Shown here: positions 24,048-38,000 of the stretch, in pieces
How positions within the stretch are numbered: the first letter of the stretch is position 1
Layout: each line of letters begins with the position of its first letter
NCBI RefSeq assembly: GCF_003672135.1
Contig: NC_039510.1
Coordinates: forward strand, 11,780,001-11,844,000
Reading direction: 5' to 3'
Source: Ooceraea biroi
Lineage: Eukaryota > Arthropoda > Insecta > Hymenoptera > Formicidae
DNA: 64,000 nucleotides
Program-made: the position numbers and the translations under genes
The notes under the pieces: model-generated
Told to the model about the DNA's origin: nothing
Databases searched by the model: none
The model's input: only the letters and a program-made list of their open reading frames with translations

Positions 24048-27000
24048 CCCTCTGAATAAATCAATAAGTCCCCGGCCCAGCCGATGCACGCTCTTCAACC
24101 GAGCGCAATCGGAACATAAATTTCGAGCGGTCGGTCGATGAAAAATAATATTACTGTCACATTTGCATGTCTTATATGTCTGGATATATCTCCCATCTAT
24201 GCGACGTCCACCTGCCGCCACAAAGCTATAATCCGCCATCAAATCAGAGTCACGTAATTGAAAAATTTTCTATCCAGAGACGAGGAAGAAAATGTGATGC
24301 TTCCAAGATACCGCCCAAAGATACTAATAATGTCTCAGCGAACGATTATATAATCAGATTGAATGCACACATTCAGTCCTCCTGAATCTTGTCATTCACG
24401 CCAGGCAATTCCTTTCTTTGGTGCTTTAGAAAGGTAAATCGCCGAGGCGTAACCGAGAAGATGTCCGTATCTCTTGCAAAGTTTGTTAAGGGATATCGGA
24501 GTATTAGGGCCTTGAGGCGGTCCGTTTCCGCAACATGTTGGGCCCAGCTGGTGTTCAGAGAATTCCGATGGCTATTTCGACGCGCCGAGAATCGATATAA
24601 CTAGCACTCGAATTTCTATTTCCATTTCTCTCTTTTTGTCCGGAAAAAATTTAATATATAATGATAATATGATAAATGGAGCGCACATGCGGGGCTACCG
24701 TGTCACCAGCGAATTTTACGTAATCTTTTTAGGTGCATATGTAACCACTCTCACGGCCATATGTATCGATTCTGACGTATATATGGCTTACGAGCCCTTA
24801 TGAATAAAACAGTGCACTCTGTCGCAATTTCCGGACTCGCAGTGGAAAATGTGCGCTTATCATTGTATGTTCGGCTGATAAAGATTGCAGAGAAGACGTG
24901 ACGTTTACGATGGCGGAGATACCATGCTATAGCGACACACAAAGCGTATACCGTTAGATTTGTTCTTCCCGGCAACTCTTCTAATGTAACTCTTTGCACC
25001 TTCGTAATCATTCCTCATCTTCTTATCTTCTTATAGAATAAAGCGAATTCTCAATATCAAACACTCTTGCGAAAGATTAGTGTAAAAATATAACTTTGAT
25101 ATTTTTGTATGGAGAGTGGTATAATATTTATGAAATAATGAATATAAACAGAATCACAATCACAAATTACTAAATATAGGTACAATTATTAGAATCAGTT
25201 TTGCAGTTACATTCTTCTCTATTAGGTGAAGAAAAACGAGAGTTTAGTAAGATTGTGGTAACGAAAGTGAGCAAATAATTTCCAAGTATGGCAAACGAAT
25301 AATTTGTTAATGCATTTTCAGGACACAGCACGGCTGCATTCTGGTTACGGTGCATAATGACCACATGTCGCGTACTCGCATGTTACGTTAGCGTAGGAAA
25401 ACGCAAGAGCACGCGGCGGAAAATGCACGATGGCGACTCCTCGATATCGCGGTCGAGTCGCAGCAGCTGTTGCACGCGACGCGTGGGATGCCCTTAAAAT
25501 TTATTCTATTTATAGGACGCACCGCGCAGCGGACTCTTGGAAGTCGAAGTCGCCATCGCGATATGACGCGCATCCCGACGCGCGCCTAAGCTGGATTCGT
25601 CTTCAGAGACTCGCGAAGAGATACTCGGATCTCGTAACTCGTGGATATGCTAAATTCACGGTCCCCGAAGGAATATCGAAATATCGGAGTGAATGAAGAA
25701 TCAGGAAAATATAAACTAAACATTAAATTATTACTTAATAGAAATTAAGTTCTGTCATTTATATTCTGTCCCTCTTTTAAAAGCTAATTCTCGAAAATTT
25801 ATGATGCATGAATCATTGTTATTCCGACATTTGTGCTAGAGGAACGTTTGAACTTTAAATATATATTGTAGACTGAATTTTCCTGAAGAGAATATATATA
25901 TATATGTTCTATTTTGATCTCTTCATAATACTAGCAAATCATAAATCATAATCCTGGAACAATTACTTTTTTTCTAGCTGGGAAAAAACTCGAGCTTTAT
26001 CCATCCTTCGCTAAGTAATACTTTTACAAAACAAGATAAGCGCAGTAGTGGTACGAATGCATTATTACAATTGTAAATACGTAACAATAACTGCTCGCGT
26101 TCACTAGGTTTTCCACCGTGATAATGCACTTTCCGAGGAAAAAGTTTCTTCCAGTTGTTAAGTTTCACTTACTATCAACGATATTCGCTGCGTAATGAAT
26201 AGTGTTATAAATAATGTAACAGTTCGTTCGCGCGCGCGAATCTGGCCGCGGAGTAATCTTGCAGAGTCCAATTTCTCAAGCGTGTAATTATGGCGTGATA
26301 CCACTTTCCAGTCGAAAGTGAAGTGTACTTGGACAAGACTGAACATGGATGGTGTAAAATTCATCCGACTTGATAATCATCAATTATCTACGAGGCGTTC
26401 TCCATTTAAATTAATTAACAGCACCTCAATTACACATTGGATATCAATTTATAATATTATTCTGAAAGAAACTTGGCTCATTCTGCAAGGAAACTCGATA
26501 TATCTCATAGTGAATATCCCGTTTAAAAATTTTGATTCGTCGCCGAGGTGCAGGTTCATGCATGGCATTTCATCGAGTTGACACCGCCCTCCTTCTCTTT
26601 CGCGAACGAGGCAGAAACGGAGAGTGGCCAGAGATTTCTTTAGAAATCAGGTGCCGAGATGAATGAGGCAGCTACGCGAGAGATCTGTTATGCGTATTCG
26701 ATAAATTCGTCTAAAAAGTTTAAAACGTTTCATTGAAACATCTCATATGTACCTATGACTGAAAACATTTTACAAAGCAAGACGTTTTCCAGATTCTTAA
26801 ATGTACGCAAATGCATTATTATTTATCATTAACAATTACAATAATCAGTTGAACATAAATTTCTTTTCGGCTGCTTCCTTTTGCAAAGCGATAATAATAA
26901 TTTCTTCCCCAGGCGAATATTGGGAACCAGAACAGCTGATTAAGAAGACGAAGCGATGAGAACCGAAGGAAATCGGTATCTTTAACGGTACGTCACCTGA

Positions 27001-28987
27001 TCAGCAGCCCGGCCGCTGCCGTTCAGCGAATGGAGACGGCTCTCGTCGTCGAGCGCCTCCTTTAACGGCTCTCGAACGTTATCCACCTGCGACCGTGAAA
27101 ACTGAGAGCTCATCGTTCGCATGACTAACGGCACGTGCAGCGATTGCCGTGTCTCACGCGAGGTGAAGTCGCGTAAGGAGGCGCACCGCGTCATGAAATT
27201 AATAGGACGGACACGAGCGCGTTTAGACTTTCGACGGAACGTAAAAGGCCTCGCGCTCCGCCTTTCTGGAAATCTAATCGCCGACGAGGACGCGGTGTCT
27301 AAACGAGATTCTCCCCTCGTCACGGCGCGATGATGATAGCCGGTTAACATGGATAAAGATACGTGGTCTTTGAGACCAAGTTTTCCTCCTCTGAAATCTC
27401 GCTCGTGATATAACATTTTTCTCGAGTACATTAAACTTTCTCCGATGACTTTCGATCTCTCTCTCCCTCTTTCTTTGTTTCGTTTCTCGTGCTCTTTCAT
27501 CTCGTTATCGCGTTCTGCGTTTTTATTTTCTGATACAACCGGTGTCTCGGCAAAGCAACTACTTTGACTTGAGCGATTAACGAGCGCGCTTACCGCGATA
27601 TCCCCGAATCGGTTGCGCGGCGATGATGGAGTTCTGATTTATAAACCCGACGTAATACCACAGCGATAAAACCGGTATCGTGCGGTACGTTGTTTCGGTA
27701 AATTGCACAGATTAGGAGCTCGCCGTGACACGCCGATACGCGCGGTTTATCACGAAATGTTATCGGCGTGTTTGACCCGCGAGTTTGATCGCGCTAAAGA
27801 GCACCGTTCAGGTAAACCGTGCAATTTTTCTCTTAGCCAAGCGAATGGTACTCATGCATTTTGTACAAGGAAGTTTGTTATAATCTGTACGACGCTTATG
27901 CAATCTTTTGAACATGCCGGTTGCAATGCCGGCGTGTTTGAACGCGTGAATTCGGCGCGCCGATAGTACGCTCGCACGCGTGTGCGAGCATGACACCTGC
28001 TCTATTTCAGTCGGTCGCTAATTGGAACGTGGCACGCGGATATTTCCGTCCACGAAATGGCACGCCTACGTTTGACGCCTTTCTGATCTTCTTCTTCTTC
28101 CTTTTTCAAGTTTAATTGATGCCAATCTGATCGAATACCGCAAACTGGCAAACGAGGGTATCGGCAACATTCTGCTTACTGAAACCATCGCATTTGCCAC
28201 AGTTGATGGACATGATCCATTAGTCAAAGCGAGTACCTTCTTTTACGTTGCAGTCCCGGTCGATGTAAAAAATGACATTTATTCTCGTGTCAGTGGATCT
28301 TGCGTTAAGCGATCATTCGCGTGCTAAATCCCAATCAGTATTTCGCCCGGAGGAATCTTCCGCGAGCTCGAAAACAGCCGCGAATTTCTCGATAGAGCAA
28401 TACCGTTTTGCATTGCCTTAGAAATAGTACATGACCGGTCGATATTCTCCGCCATGCCAAAGAAGCAGGAGGCTGTCGAGAAGATGAAGCGGAGGAGGCG
28501 GCCGCGGAAGACGAGCGATATCAAGCATGTCATCAAATTTGCCCTTTCGCGATAAAATGAGGCACAACTGCGGTGATGTGAAAGCATCAGTGCAAAAAGT
28601 ACAGTAAATTGAAATTATAAAAATGTTCAGAATAAATTTCATGAGTATCGATTCCGTCAAAGATAATTAAGAAAAGAATGTTTCATCTGATCGCAGCGCA
28701 ATTAATTGACGCTAATTCACGTGCTAATCCGTCCTAGTCACTGAATACCGAAGTCTGAGATCGCAGAATCCAGAGGGTGTCGGATTCCACAGTCAGATAA
28801 TTGAAGAAAGCGCATGTTCCTCGGTGCATGGACCTCGCGGTAATTGTCATCCCCGTCGTCATTACTGTCATTGTCGAGATTGGTGAATTCTCGGATATGA
28901 TGGAAGCGGACGTCCCGAAACAGGGGTAGTATTCACCCGTCGTCCGCGGGGTTGGTAGACGGACCAGCAGACGGGAGTAACGATTGC

Positions 28988-29018
28988 CACCACCACCACC
29001 ACCACCCACCACTACCCC
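28988..29018. repeat. (CAC)n microsatellite
   Basis: CCACCACCACCACCACC-type repeat. On minus it makes a poly-Gly stretch in a 113-codon frame (28734-29075), for which no splice or motif support is seen. Intron H-I. Confidence 0.75.
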
Positions 29019-32000
29019 TCCATGACGAGAAAGAGAGAGATGCGCCCCCGGCAGAGCCCGGTCGCCCACAAACATCTACCACCTACTAACCGATCGGAAA
29101 ACATCCCCCTCTTGAATGGTCATTCCCCGCAAGAACTGCCAAGGCGCTTATGACGTTTCATAATAGGGCGCGTGACCGGAATGGACTTTCTTATACCGAA
29201 CTTCGATTTATTATTAGAAGGAATACTAATTAAAACAACCGTCCGTCCGAAACATTGAGCTGTGGAAATAGAATTCGTGACTGAAGAGGGAAAATATGGC
29301 GAGCGTTAACTTTGTTAAACACACTCGTTTTAGTAGAACTTTTCTTTTATGTATCATGATATATAGTGGCAAAATGTTAGATTATTTTCTTGGCTATTCC
29401 GTCAAGTAGTATTTCTCGTAGATTTCTGCTAAGCTACGATTTTTCCTCATTTTCTCAAAGTATGTCTTTGTTAATTATGAGTGCTTGAATATTATACAAA
29501 GTTTTGCCAACTTTCCGGAAGGCAGCATCTCGAAAGTAATGACAATTGTAAGTAAAAGAAATTTTCCTTGACAGAGGAGATTGATATTGTATATAGAGGA
29601 TTAACGTCAAGCGAACAGAGCTCCGAAATTTGGCAAACAGCAACCGTAGCTTTTCTTCTGTAATTCGCAAGGTCAGTCTTCGCGATCGATATTCAGCCCG
29701 TGTGTCATCTGCCTTAAATCAGACATCCACGTCCTTGACTGCGAATTTGCGTGATATCACTCACCGGAGAACCAGACGACTGGACGTGCGAATCGCCACG
29801 CACGAGTCACGCTTACGACACGCGCACATACGTCAAACTTATCGGAGTAGTCGTTCTCGTGCGGTTCAACGAAGCCGAAACACCGTATCGGAAAAATCGA
29901 GTTTTTTGCAAAGAGCTCACACGATCAACTATGTATCATGGACGAATGATACAGCGAATTTTGAATCCCTGAATAAATCCTCAAAAATATTTTCATGTGA
30001 TTTCTGTGTGATGCAAATCTGCTGGAGTTATTACGAAAGATGGATGAACGTGGCTTTCTTTAAGAAAGTTAAAAGTCGTTCAGGTAAGTACACGACTTTT
30101 GCGATATACAGCAAAAATGCAGGTGCAACGTTTTTACTCATTTGCACGATACGGCATGCTTTATCACGCATACGCGCAATTGCCGTTATCGATTGTGCCT
30201 TATCCGAGCATTCGAGGTCCGAATATTTAGGCGTGTACGTGTACGAAAAAGAGGCTGCAGGACTTGCTTCAATTCATTTGTTCATCGCATTCGATCTGGT
30301 GCATTTGACTTCAACAGCAAGCTGCGAGATTCATCAAAAAGTCCAAGTGCTACTCGACAATTTTGTTGGATATCACAACGAGGACTGCGAGGACACGGAA
30401 CGAAAGGAGTGCTCGGACTTTATCGAACTATCGGGACGGGAGCGGAGACTTCGCCGAAAAGGAACACTCGGCGCAATGTCGCGAGTGCATTAAATCGCGT
30501 GTTATCGCCGACGGTTATTTATAGAGCGCGGTGTCGATACGCGCCGCGAGGGAAAGGAGTCCCTCGCATTGTGCCGGCGAACACAAAGATACGTCCAAAC
30601 AATGCATCGAAACTCTATTGTAAAATAAAGTCCGCTGGAAATTAACTGGAGAACCAACCGCGGATGCCTCCCGCTCCGCTTCCTGCAGCCTCAAAATTCT
30701 CCCTCAAGAACTCGGATATCGTTCTCTCGATTTTCCATGATTCGGAAAGTACTCTTTAAATGACAATCAAATCAATACATTTATGCGTTTATGAATTACG
30801 CAAGAATTAAAGTCCGCATTGACTGATCTTTCAGTGAATTCGACTCTTGACTCTCGAATAGCTGCGCCTATCGATTCTGATTCCCATTCTTTCCCCCTGT
30901 TCCCCTCTCTTCCTCTCTTCGCTAATCAGAGAGCCATAGTACGGCGCTCTTCTCCAGGTCCGAGACCGACTGAAAATTTGACGAGGTGTATAGGTGAGTC
31001 GCGCGCTAGCGCGCAGGCTGCGAAATCGGCGGACACGGAAACATTTGCGGACGAATCAATAACGGGAACCCTCGGGTGCGAAGGAGGCACCTCCGAGCGG
31101 TGGCGGCGGCGGCGGACCTGCTCGCTGTGGCGCGCGGGGAAGTCTCACGCACAATGCTGCGTGCCTTCTGTACGCGTTTCCGCCGTTGTGGCGCGACGGA
31201 AGTCCAGTTTCTTTGGCCGCAGGTAGCCGGGGGTCCCGCGAGTTTTCTTGCGGATTTCCAGCGTTTATTTTCCTTATTACACCGGCTCCGCACACCGCCG
31301 CACGTCCGACCGCCGCAATGTCGCGCCGGGGGCGAGTGTGCGCCGCTGTCACCCCATGTCACCCGCTGCGACGATGGGACGTTCGCGGAGACGGACGATC
31401 ACGGGGTTAATAAGAGCCCCCTTCTGAATTTCGACGTGTCGTCAAGTAATTTCGAAATCATGATACGATCACTAGCGTGATCGGAAAGAACCAAGATTCA
31501 ACTACGATTTACTAGGCATCCAAGAATGTACAAAATTGTCTACGTTGTGTACATATAAATACACTCTACATACGTAATGTTTAAGTAAAAATTTAAGTTA
31601 CCGAATTAATTAAATTTTTATTAATTAATTTCGTAACTTTCGAAATAAAGAGTAAATTTCTCACGAGTGTTGGTGAGGCGAAGGTATGCGGGAAGAGGGT
31701 GTCGATCCCTCTAGTTACGTCACTATTCGGGGAAGACTTACGTGAGACAAGGCGCAACGTGTAACATGGCCGAGGCCTTGTCCCCCTCTTGCCGCCCGCT
31801 TGTTCTAACCGCGCGGACGAGCTTTCAAGGTCGGTCACATTCAGCTGGAAAGTCGTTCGCACAAGCGCCACCAGTCGACGCCACGTTACGGTGCCGGTGG
31901 AAAACGTGTGCTACGAAATTGTGCGATTATGCAGGAGAAGGGAGCTACAGTTGCACCATCTGTTGCAACATAAACTCTCTAGAATCCTGCCAGTCTTAGG

Positions 32001-34100
32001 GATGTTCTAGGGAAGTTCTAGATGTGTTCGAATTTTGAGACATGTGTGGCGAGAAATCAAAGTACGTTCGTTTTGTTCCTAGGAAATTAAAACTGAATCT
32101 TTTTACTGAATTTTTGCTATTTAGTTTCATCGATTACATCGAAAATGCATGAAAACATGGACATGGTTATTTATAAGAAGCCATGATATTTTAATTGAAC
32201 AAAATTGAAAGTTTTAAGTACGTCATAGGGTAATATTTAGAGTCCGTTTTTATATTTTAAGATCATCTTAAATATAATTTTAAAATACTTTACCAATAAG
32301 AAAATATTAATATCTGAAGACTATGCCTAAGACAATTTTATGATAAGAACAGACTATAATATTTGTAAATGTCTCGTTATCGATGACAGATAAAAGTGTG
32401 AGTCATTCCTATAAAAAGCGTTTCCGATATATATAGTCTTCTTTCGAATCTATAATATATCTTATATATGTAATATGCCGAATGTAACAAGAGAATTTTC
32501 TAAAAACACAATCTGTATTACTAAATTACGCAAATATTTCACATCCACGTGATATCACAGTCAAAAATATTAAAAGAAAATTCCACACAGCATTCCTAAA
32601 GTTGACTATATGTTAGTCATGCAGTATATTACTAAATCGCACTTTGAACTCAAACTTTGAATAATATAATAATCTTTCTGATAAATTACGAATTATAATA
32701 TTACAATTGTGAGAAAAAAAGTTGTTGCAAGAGTATCGCATGCAACGGATAGAGCAGTGCGCGTAAAAAAATTAGAAACGTATTCAATATTATAAGAAAT
32801 AAAATAAAATAAAATTACCCAAAAGACAGACATGAATAATAGAATCTTTAAATTATTAATAAATCAATTTCTGTGTAGTGGATAAATCGATTTTAAGTAA
32901 GATTATAAATTGTAAATAGAGTACGATGACACATAGTTTATAGATGCTATAAGTGTCATTAATATCACGTATAAAAAACTTCAAAATATTAAATATTAAA
33001 TATTTGATAATTGGAGCATATGCATATAGTAAGCTAGAAAACTACTTCCTTACGATTCCGTAATACTAGTACGATAGTCAGAAGCAAGCATTCCGAGATG
33101 TCAAGAAATAAGATAGCGTTAAATTAGTGGCACTCAAATGCCACGAAAGGTCACACAAGATACAAGTCAGAAAATTCTTTCACAAGTTATTTATCAGAGA
33201 TTACGAGCTTTCGAATAATCAAATTTGTAGAAAACACGACGTAGGTGATTTGTTAAAGCGATAATAACAAAAGTATGCTAAAGTATTAACTAATCGATAA
33301 CACATATCAGTTTTAATTAAATATATGAGACAAACTCATTAAAAAATTCAATTATTAGTTGTTAAACATTTAATTTAGTTTTTATTTTTATTTAATCTTT
33401 TATATCAAAATTTATTAAATTATAAGATACATTATGACATTTATTAAATACTTAATAAAAATAGCTACATTCATATCATATTTTTTTCTACAATCTGTAA
33501 TAATTTCTTTAAATATAATCTTAAAGCATATACCAATATAATAGAAATTTTTGTATCATACTTTATGAACATTATAATATAATGTAAAAAAGATTGCATT
33601 CGAGATATGTTTAACTAAATTATTCTATCGTCGTTTCAAGAATTTCATTAACCCAAGATAATAAATGCATAATCCGACAATTTAAAAAAAAATTGTTATT
33701 TATCGCTTACAAAATCTCCCTTTCACAGCGGCACCTGGAACCACGTCCACATTTGCGCCTCAAGTGGTATTCCACGGTCCTCACACAGTACTATTACGAA
33801 TATGGCTAATATATTTAAAAAATTATTCTTTAAAGTCTTAAATAGAAGTACATTCATCCACGCTCATAATTAGTACACATCATCGGGAGCGCATTCGATT
33901 ACGTCTTAGATTCCTAATAGCACTGCCGAAAGAAAGCGGAGGGTGGAACGAAGAGATTCACTTCGGCGCAAATGAGACCCGTGGTCTTCTACCCAGGAAT
34001 TGCCACCGACGACGTCGTGTTCTCCGAATATGCCACGCACGAACGTTCAGGCGCGTGGTGCTTTTCTTTCTTTCTAATAGCGCAAATCTCCGGCGCTTAC

Positions 34101-34540
34101 CTTTCTTGATGAGCAAGCTAGTGACCCTCCGTAGCGCCTCGCGAGTGCTGGAGGCGGAGCTGTGCTTACTTTGGCCGAAGTATTTGTTGGGAGTGATGTT
34201 CGTGGGCAGGGTCAGCGGCTTCCTCTGGTCTCCGGAGCTCGGTAGCCGGGCGTCGTAGGCGTTGTTGAGCCGCTCCAGGTGCTCGATCGACGCCGGTCGC
34301 GGCTGATTCGCCTTTCTGGTAGGATACCATCCGCGATTCGGACCGCCCGCCAAACGTAGAAGCTCGGTGCCGATTATGGCCTGCTCCAGACCGGGATTAT
34401 TTCGCCGATAGCTGAAAGTGACGTAACGAGCGGTGAGATCGGTGAAAGGTGCATAACGGGACAACATCCCACGCGCACGAGGAGCATCTCCGAAAAAGAT
34501 GTAAACCCGGATATCTTTCCTGGCGCTCTGCGAACGGCAA
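34101..34540 (-). CDS. Exon H: conserved-looking C-terminal region
   Basis: 146 full codons, entry by T after TTTATTGCAG and exit with one base before GTAAGC. It contains DIRVYIFFGDAPRARG and YAPFTDLTARYVTFSY, then NNPGLEQAIIGTELLRLAGG, NRGWYPTRK, QPRPASIEHLERLNNAYD, RKPLTLPTNITPNKYFGQ and STREALRRVTSLLIKK. The hydrophobic and aromatic residues are much denser than in exons D to G, so this may be the most ordered part of the tail. Reading through the donor would add about 45 very basic residues before a stop, so intron retention would give a distinct short C-terminus. No domain recognised. Confidence 0.88.
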
Positions 34541-34731
34541 CTGCAATAAATCAGCTGACAGTTTCGTCTGAATTTTATAATTTTGTTCAATTTTTAATCA
34601 GCTTTTTAATTCGATTTCCAAGATACATCTATGAACAATTGTAATTATTCGCTGCGCTTGGAAAGATTGCGATTGCGGGTATACGATCCTCTTTCGATAC
34701 TCCTCATTGCATGAGGGAAGAGGGTGCCTAC
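34541..34731 (-). other. Short intron between exons G and H (191 bp)
   Basis: GTAGGC donor and TTTATTGCAG acceptor; by far the shortest intron of the gene. Confidence 0.8.
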
Positions 34732-35030
34732 CCGGTAGCTGTGGTGGGCGCGTACCAGCCGGGTTGTCGCCTCGACTGCGTGGTATTACCGGCATGCTGC
34801 GGTGTTCTCGGGATGTCGCTACCCCTGGCGAACACCGGGGTCTCCGGTAAGGAGCACGACGTCTGCATCCCGGAACCGGTGCCGGCGGCGACGCTGCCAC
34901 CGGTGCCGCCGCCACCGCTGCTGCCCCCGGAGGAACACGCCTCCGCCGACGGTGAGTGCCTCTTCGTGAACGGTCGTCGACGTGATGGTCCCGGTAAATC
35001 AGTGGGCAGAGTCCTCCGCTCGACAGGTAC
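34732..35030 (-). CDS. Exon G: Pro/Arg-rich exon with Gly-Ser linker
   Basis: Phase 0 entry (TCGTTTCCAG then GTACCTGTC) and exit with two bases before GTAGGC. It encodes VPVERRTLPTDLPGPSRRR, a basic segment, a Gly/Ser low-complexity linker (SSGGSSGGGGTGGS), then CSLPETPVFARGSDIPRTP, which reads like a conserved linear motif, and RRQPGWYAPTTAT. The donor is chosen because the frame closes one codon later (GGG TAG) and because GG plus the first T of exon H makes Gly. An 8.0 kb intron separates it from exon F, but only 191 bp from exon H. Function unknown. Confidence 0.85.
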
Positions 35031-38000
35031 CTGGAAACGAGAAGATGTATAACTCATGTAAGACATTCTAAACATTTTGGTAAAACTATTTTACAAAAAT
35101 GCGACTATAACAATTGAATAAATTAATTTCAAATTATCATGTACAAATATACGCGCGATTGGATGATGAGAAAATATACTTTGACAAAGAAACTTAATAA
35201 TGGCTTTGGAAATTGGAACTTTAATTGATTAAAATCTTGACTTCTAGCTCTTTAGAAATCCGACGTTAACAAGTAGCCAACGTTCCCCAAGGGGCTATTC
35301 AAATCTCCTACGTGTTATGATGGTACCGCGGAGATAATTCGGATGCACGGACAATTAAGGGATGCTGGTATCTGCGTATTTGAATCACCGGAACATAATT
35401 CTGCAGGACAATTCCAATAATCTCGGACTATCATCTGAAAATGCTATTCGGGTGCATTCGCGTAAACGATACTTCTCAACGAAATTGCGCGTTGCTGGTG
35501 CTGTGACTCGAAAAAAGAGACTAGCACGAGAAAGAGGAACGACCGCAGAGAGCGTTGGCCCTTCATCAAGGACGTAAGGAGGATCCGCGCTCTACGACCG
35601 GCAAGACAGATAATTATTGCACGGTAAATCATTGTTATCGCGCCATTCGGGCACTGCTGGCGCGGCGATGCTGGAAATTCAGCGGGCGGAAGTTCGCCTC
35701 TTCGTCTTGCCTCAACTTTTATTGCGAGACCGCCCATGGCGATAATTAACAATCCAATGCGCCGCATTTTCGACGCGTCCAGAAACTTGTCGCACGAACT
35801 TTTGTCACGAAAACTTCTTTGCTTCGAGGAGTGGCCGTTCAATGTCGCGATGATGCCATGCCTCTAGGTGTTTTGATAGATTTCGACACATTTCTGTATA
35901 CACCAAATCTATTGCGCGCTAGAACAATGTAACACGTTCTGAGAGAAATTTTATTTTATAAAGTTTAAATTGCGAGATGTTGAAATTCAAAAACTTATCA
36001 ATGAGTTTTCGTCAAACTTGTATGAAGACAAAGTCGATTTCTTACCGCGTCGTCGAGGGAAACCACCATCAAATTATAGTTTTATGTTTTTATGGAAATC
36101 TTGTATACAAGTTACGACTGATTCGGCGGTTATTGATCATATCTATGACAGTTAGACAGTTAGGCCTCAGTGAAAGTAAGAAGAGGCTGTATCATAGCTG
36201 ATGGATGAGCTTGTATTCGATTATCTCGAGAGATCTGACAGAGGAGCTTCCTCTGCTTCTGCTGTTAGATTAAAATTACCGCGGCTGAGCGGTCGACTCC
36301 ATCCGGTCGGCACGGTGAAAGCTAGCGGAAAGAATGGGCGAAGAAAAAGGCGGCCAATATCCCTAATGAAAACTTTACGCAGTTCAGCCAAACTCCTTCA
36401 CCCCTTTCCCGCTTGCCCTCGCGCTCCTTATAAGTTCCTCGTCTCTCCTCCTCGCTCGCATCGTAATCCTGGTGGACTTCCTTCTTCATTCGCTGGGTAA
36501 TACGGTACCGTTAAGCAGTATCTTTGCGAGTTTTTCGCGCGCTAGGACGAAGATACTGAGGAGGAAGATAGAAGTCGACTGACGGCGTATAAATTGCGCC
36601 TCCGTTCCTTCCTTTAAGACCCGCTGTCGGCGTTTGTTTACATCTCCTGCCGCATGAATATCGTTGCTTTGAAGGGGAGCTATCGTCCAGGGAACGAGAA
36701 CAGGATCCGGAACTCGTACGAGAAGAATACTCCCTTTATCGCTGCCATCGCGTCAATGCTGCGCGCTGCATAATAAACTCACGGGTATATTTTCATCCCC
36801 GATAAGGATTTCCGTGTTCGGCTATCATGTTACGAAATGTGTATCAAAAAGATAAAAGGGAAATACTACACGGAAAAGTAATCTAACTTCGACAATACTA
36901 AGGGCTGAATTACCTTCCCTCCCCTTTTTTCTCTAGCTTTAAAAAGCTTTCTGGGGTACACACTAAACTTCTGAATTAAAGATGGAAACGTGCAGTCGGG
37001 GAACATTTCGACCGCACGAATTTTTAATACACGCTCACCGAGAGAACGTTCACTCCAATTAAAACGGGATCCCGATGTCGCAGAGTACAAACTTATTCAT
37101 TTCATTAACATAAGGTCGACAGAGCGGCTCTCCTCGTCACGAAGCTTGCGCTTATTTTTATTCATGCAGCTCGTCGATGTCTCCGTCGAGTCGACTCTTA
37201 TCAGGCAGAAAACGTTCGATCTGCAACCAGTTCACGCAATAAGTAAATGAATTCCAATCATTTAATCACTGAGCAGACCATCGCGTGTCTGGTCCTTTTC
37301 CAATTAAGCAGTCTTAGACGGACTCTCTCTCCTTGACTTCCGTTTCTTTCATTGCTTTACGGACCGAAATTGCGGAAACGCTTCTCTCGCTACTGACGAA
37401 ACAAATCTGGATATAAGAGTAAAAAGTCAGATGTCAATATTCTCTTCTTTTTCTGTCTCGCTCCGTGAACATTTTCCGCAACGTGCAACGTGCGTCGCTC
37501 CTTTCGTCGATCCTCTTCGCGCGTAGGTGAAGTTACTTTTTGTATACGTCTACATTGCCTCGAAGTTGCTTCTTGCTACGAAGTTTTGCTGATGCAACGA
37601 TGTGGAGAAGCATGTACGTGGTATACCGTGACGAAAAATTGATACATGACGTCCCTCGTGTAAAATTATTATGCGGAAGATGGACATTGATCTCCGCATA
37701 TTTTAAGGGTGAAAAGCATGTATCTTCATACATATTAATTTTGTAAGAAGGAATAACGACATATTTTATTATAGTGATGTAATATAAGTAATGCAATACA
37801 GCAGTTTTCTATCTTTTTTTATCAAACATTAAATATAAGTAAAGATAAAATATTAAAGTATAGGGTAAAAGTTATCATACTGATAATAAGCTAAATTATT
37901 GTTAGCTCACTTAGATAAAATGTATTCAGAACTTAAAATTCAATTCAGGATTTTGGAAAATGGAATAGCATAAACGATGAAATCATGTTGCATTTCATGG

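Larger units (their letters stand above)
20814..34100 (-). other. Intron between exons H and I (13.3 kb)
   Basis: GTAAGC to TTGCAG. Contains GC- and CpG-rich islands at about 26,990-27,330, 27,550-28,080 and 30,150-31,420, a very AT-rich stretch at 32,000-33,900, and the GGT and CAC repeats. Long but unsupported plus-strand frames lie at 29630-30493 and 30142-30645. Confidence 0.75.

Noticed and set aside
27970..27989. Hairpin GCTCGCAC...GTGCGAGC as a terminator
   Set aside because: Intrinsic terminators do not apply to a eukaryotic genome; it lies in a CpG-rich intron island and is only a short palindrome.
28734..29075. 113-codon minus frame with poly-Gly as a possible extra exon in intron H-I
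   Set aside because: Poly-Gly derives from the CAC microsatellite, and no acceptor/donor pair with the required phase was found.
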